Source of the DNA: Wolinella succinogenes DSM 1740
GTDB taxonomy: Bacteria; Campylobacterota; Campylobacteria; Campylobacterales; Helicobacteraceae
Reading direction: 5' to 3'
DNA length: 64,000 nt
NCBI RefSeq assembly: GCF_000196135.1
Contig: NC_005090.1
Span: forward strand, 320,001-384,000
The position numbers and the translations under genes were made by a program. This document shows, piece after piece, positions 63,751-64,000 of the stretch; position 1 is the first letter of the stretch, and each line of letters begins with the position of its first letter. The notes beneath the pieces were generated by a model. The model was not told the origin of the DNA. It did not search any database and was given only the letters and a program-made list of their open reading frames with translations.

Positions 63751-64000
63751 AGCAGATCGTTGTCAATGGCGTGAGCAAGGTGTATCATGCGGGCAAAGCC
63801 AATGCTTTTTTTGCCCTAAAGAAGGTTCATTTAGAGGTTGAAAAAGGCGAAGTGGTGATTTTAAAAGGTGTGAGCGGAAGCGGAAAAAGCACGCTTCTTT
63901 CGCTTATTGGAGGATTGAGTAAGCCCACAGAGGGGGAGATTTTGGTGGAGGGGCATAATATTGCCAAGCTGCCTGATGTCATGAGCTCTTCTTATCGCCA
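63747..64000 (+). CDS. ABC transporter ATP-binding protein (truncated by window end)
   Basis: The first 84 codons only. KGVSGSGKSTLLSLIGGL is a full Walker A (about residues 41-58), in the LolD/MacB subgroup. The start ATG overlaps the permease stop (ATGA). The rest lies beyond the window. Substrate of the transporter is unknown; position after the NosL-like gene suggests copper or protein-maturation work. Confidence 0.85.
   Translation, partial: MKQIVVNGVSKVYHAGKANAFFALKKVHLEVEKGEVVILKGVSGSGKSTLLSLIGGLSKPTEGEILVEGHNIAKLPDVMSSSYR

Overview
The window is a chromosomal segment of an epsilonproteobacterium (Campylobacterota), almost certainly Wolinella succinogenes or a very close relative. The pointers are gene order shared with Helicobacter (bamA-mqnC-M16 peptidase-like gene, dnaB-comEC-prenyltransferase, gyrA-small secreted gene-flgR), futalosine-pathway menaquinone genes, extended TATAAT -10 boxes mostly without clear -35 boxes, and a 690-residue octahaem MccA. 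MccA has seven CXXCH motifs, one CX15CH motif, and cysteines at 399 and 495, which match the known copper ligands of the W. succinogenes enzyme.

Layout: 1-508 is the end of an rRNA operon (23S 3' end, 5S), followed by about 325 bases without a gene. 834-9436 holds a ComEA-like protein, murG, alaS, maf, ccoS, a flavoprotein, rpmB, a K+ channel, argJ and a YdcH-like protein. 9464-12864 is mostly minus strand (pheA, lysA, bioD). 12950-20122 is a plus-strand run: clpS-clpA-aat (a complete N-degron set), an AAA+ ATPase, galU, murA and a ThiF-like enzyme, then a REC-PAS-GGDEF protein. 21465-24506 holds gapA, a BI-1-like protein, a stand-alone ThiD2-like domain and tyrA. 24636-36947 holds bamA, mqnC, an M16-like protein, recG, dnaB, comEC, a DUF502 protein, an MqnP-like prenyltransferase, a frame-disrupted PilZ-like gene and a YhhQ-type transporter. 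36937-49394 holds a cyclophilin, gyrA, flgR, asd, hemE, a Tat-exported TRAP transporter, a radical SAM enzyme and tRNA-Asn.

The accessory highlight is 50445 to the window end. It is the mcc respiratory sulfite reduction locus with a broad maturation suite. A two-component system comes first: the response regulator is broken by a +1 frameshift, and the sensor kinase has a periplasmic CXXCH haem site. Then come MccA (haem c-copper sulfite reductase), MccB (FKBP-type isomerase), MccC (ferredoxin), MccD (NrfD-like quinol dehydrogenase) and CcsA1 (haem lyase). Downstream are a HemJ-like protein, a Sel1-repeat lipoprotein-sized secreted protein, a double-NosL copper-binding protein, a 62-residue membrane protein and an ABC transporter (FtsX-type permease plus an ATPase truncated by the window end). 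Electrons would run menaquinol -> MccD -> MccC -> MccA -> sulfite. mqnC, the MqnP-like gene and hemE elsewhere in the window supply menaquinone and haem.

Two genes, the PilZ-like gene at 35264 and the response regulator at 50445, each become full length if one base is skipped. maf appears to use a non-canonical ATA start. I saw no CRISPR array, insertion sequence, integrase or prophage.
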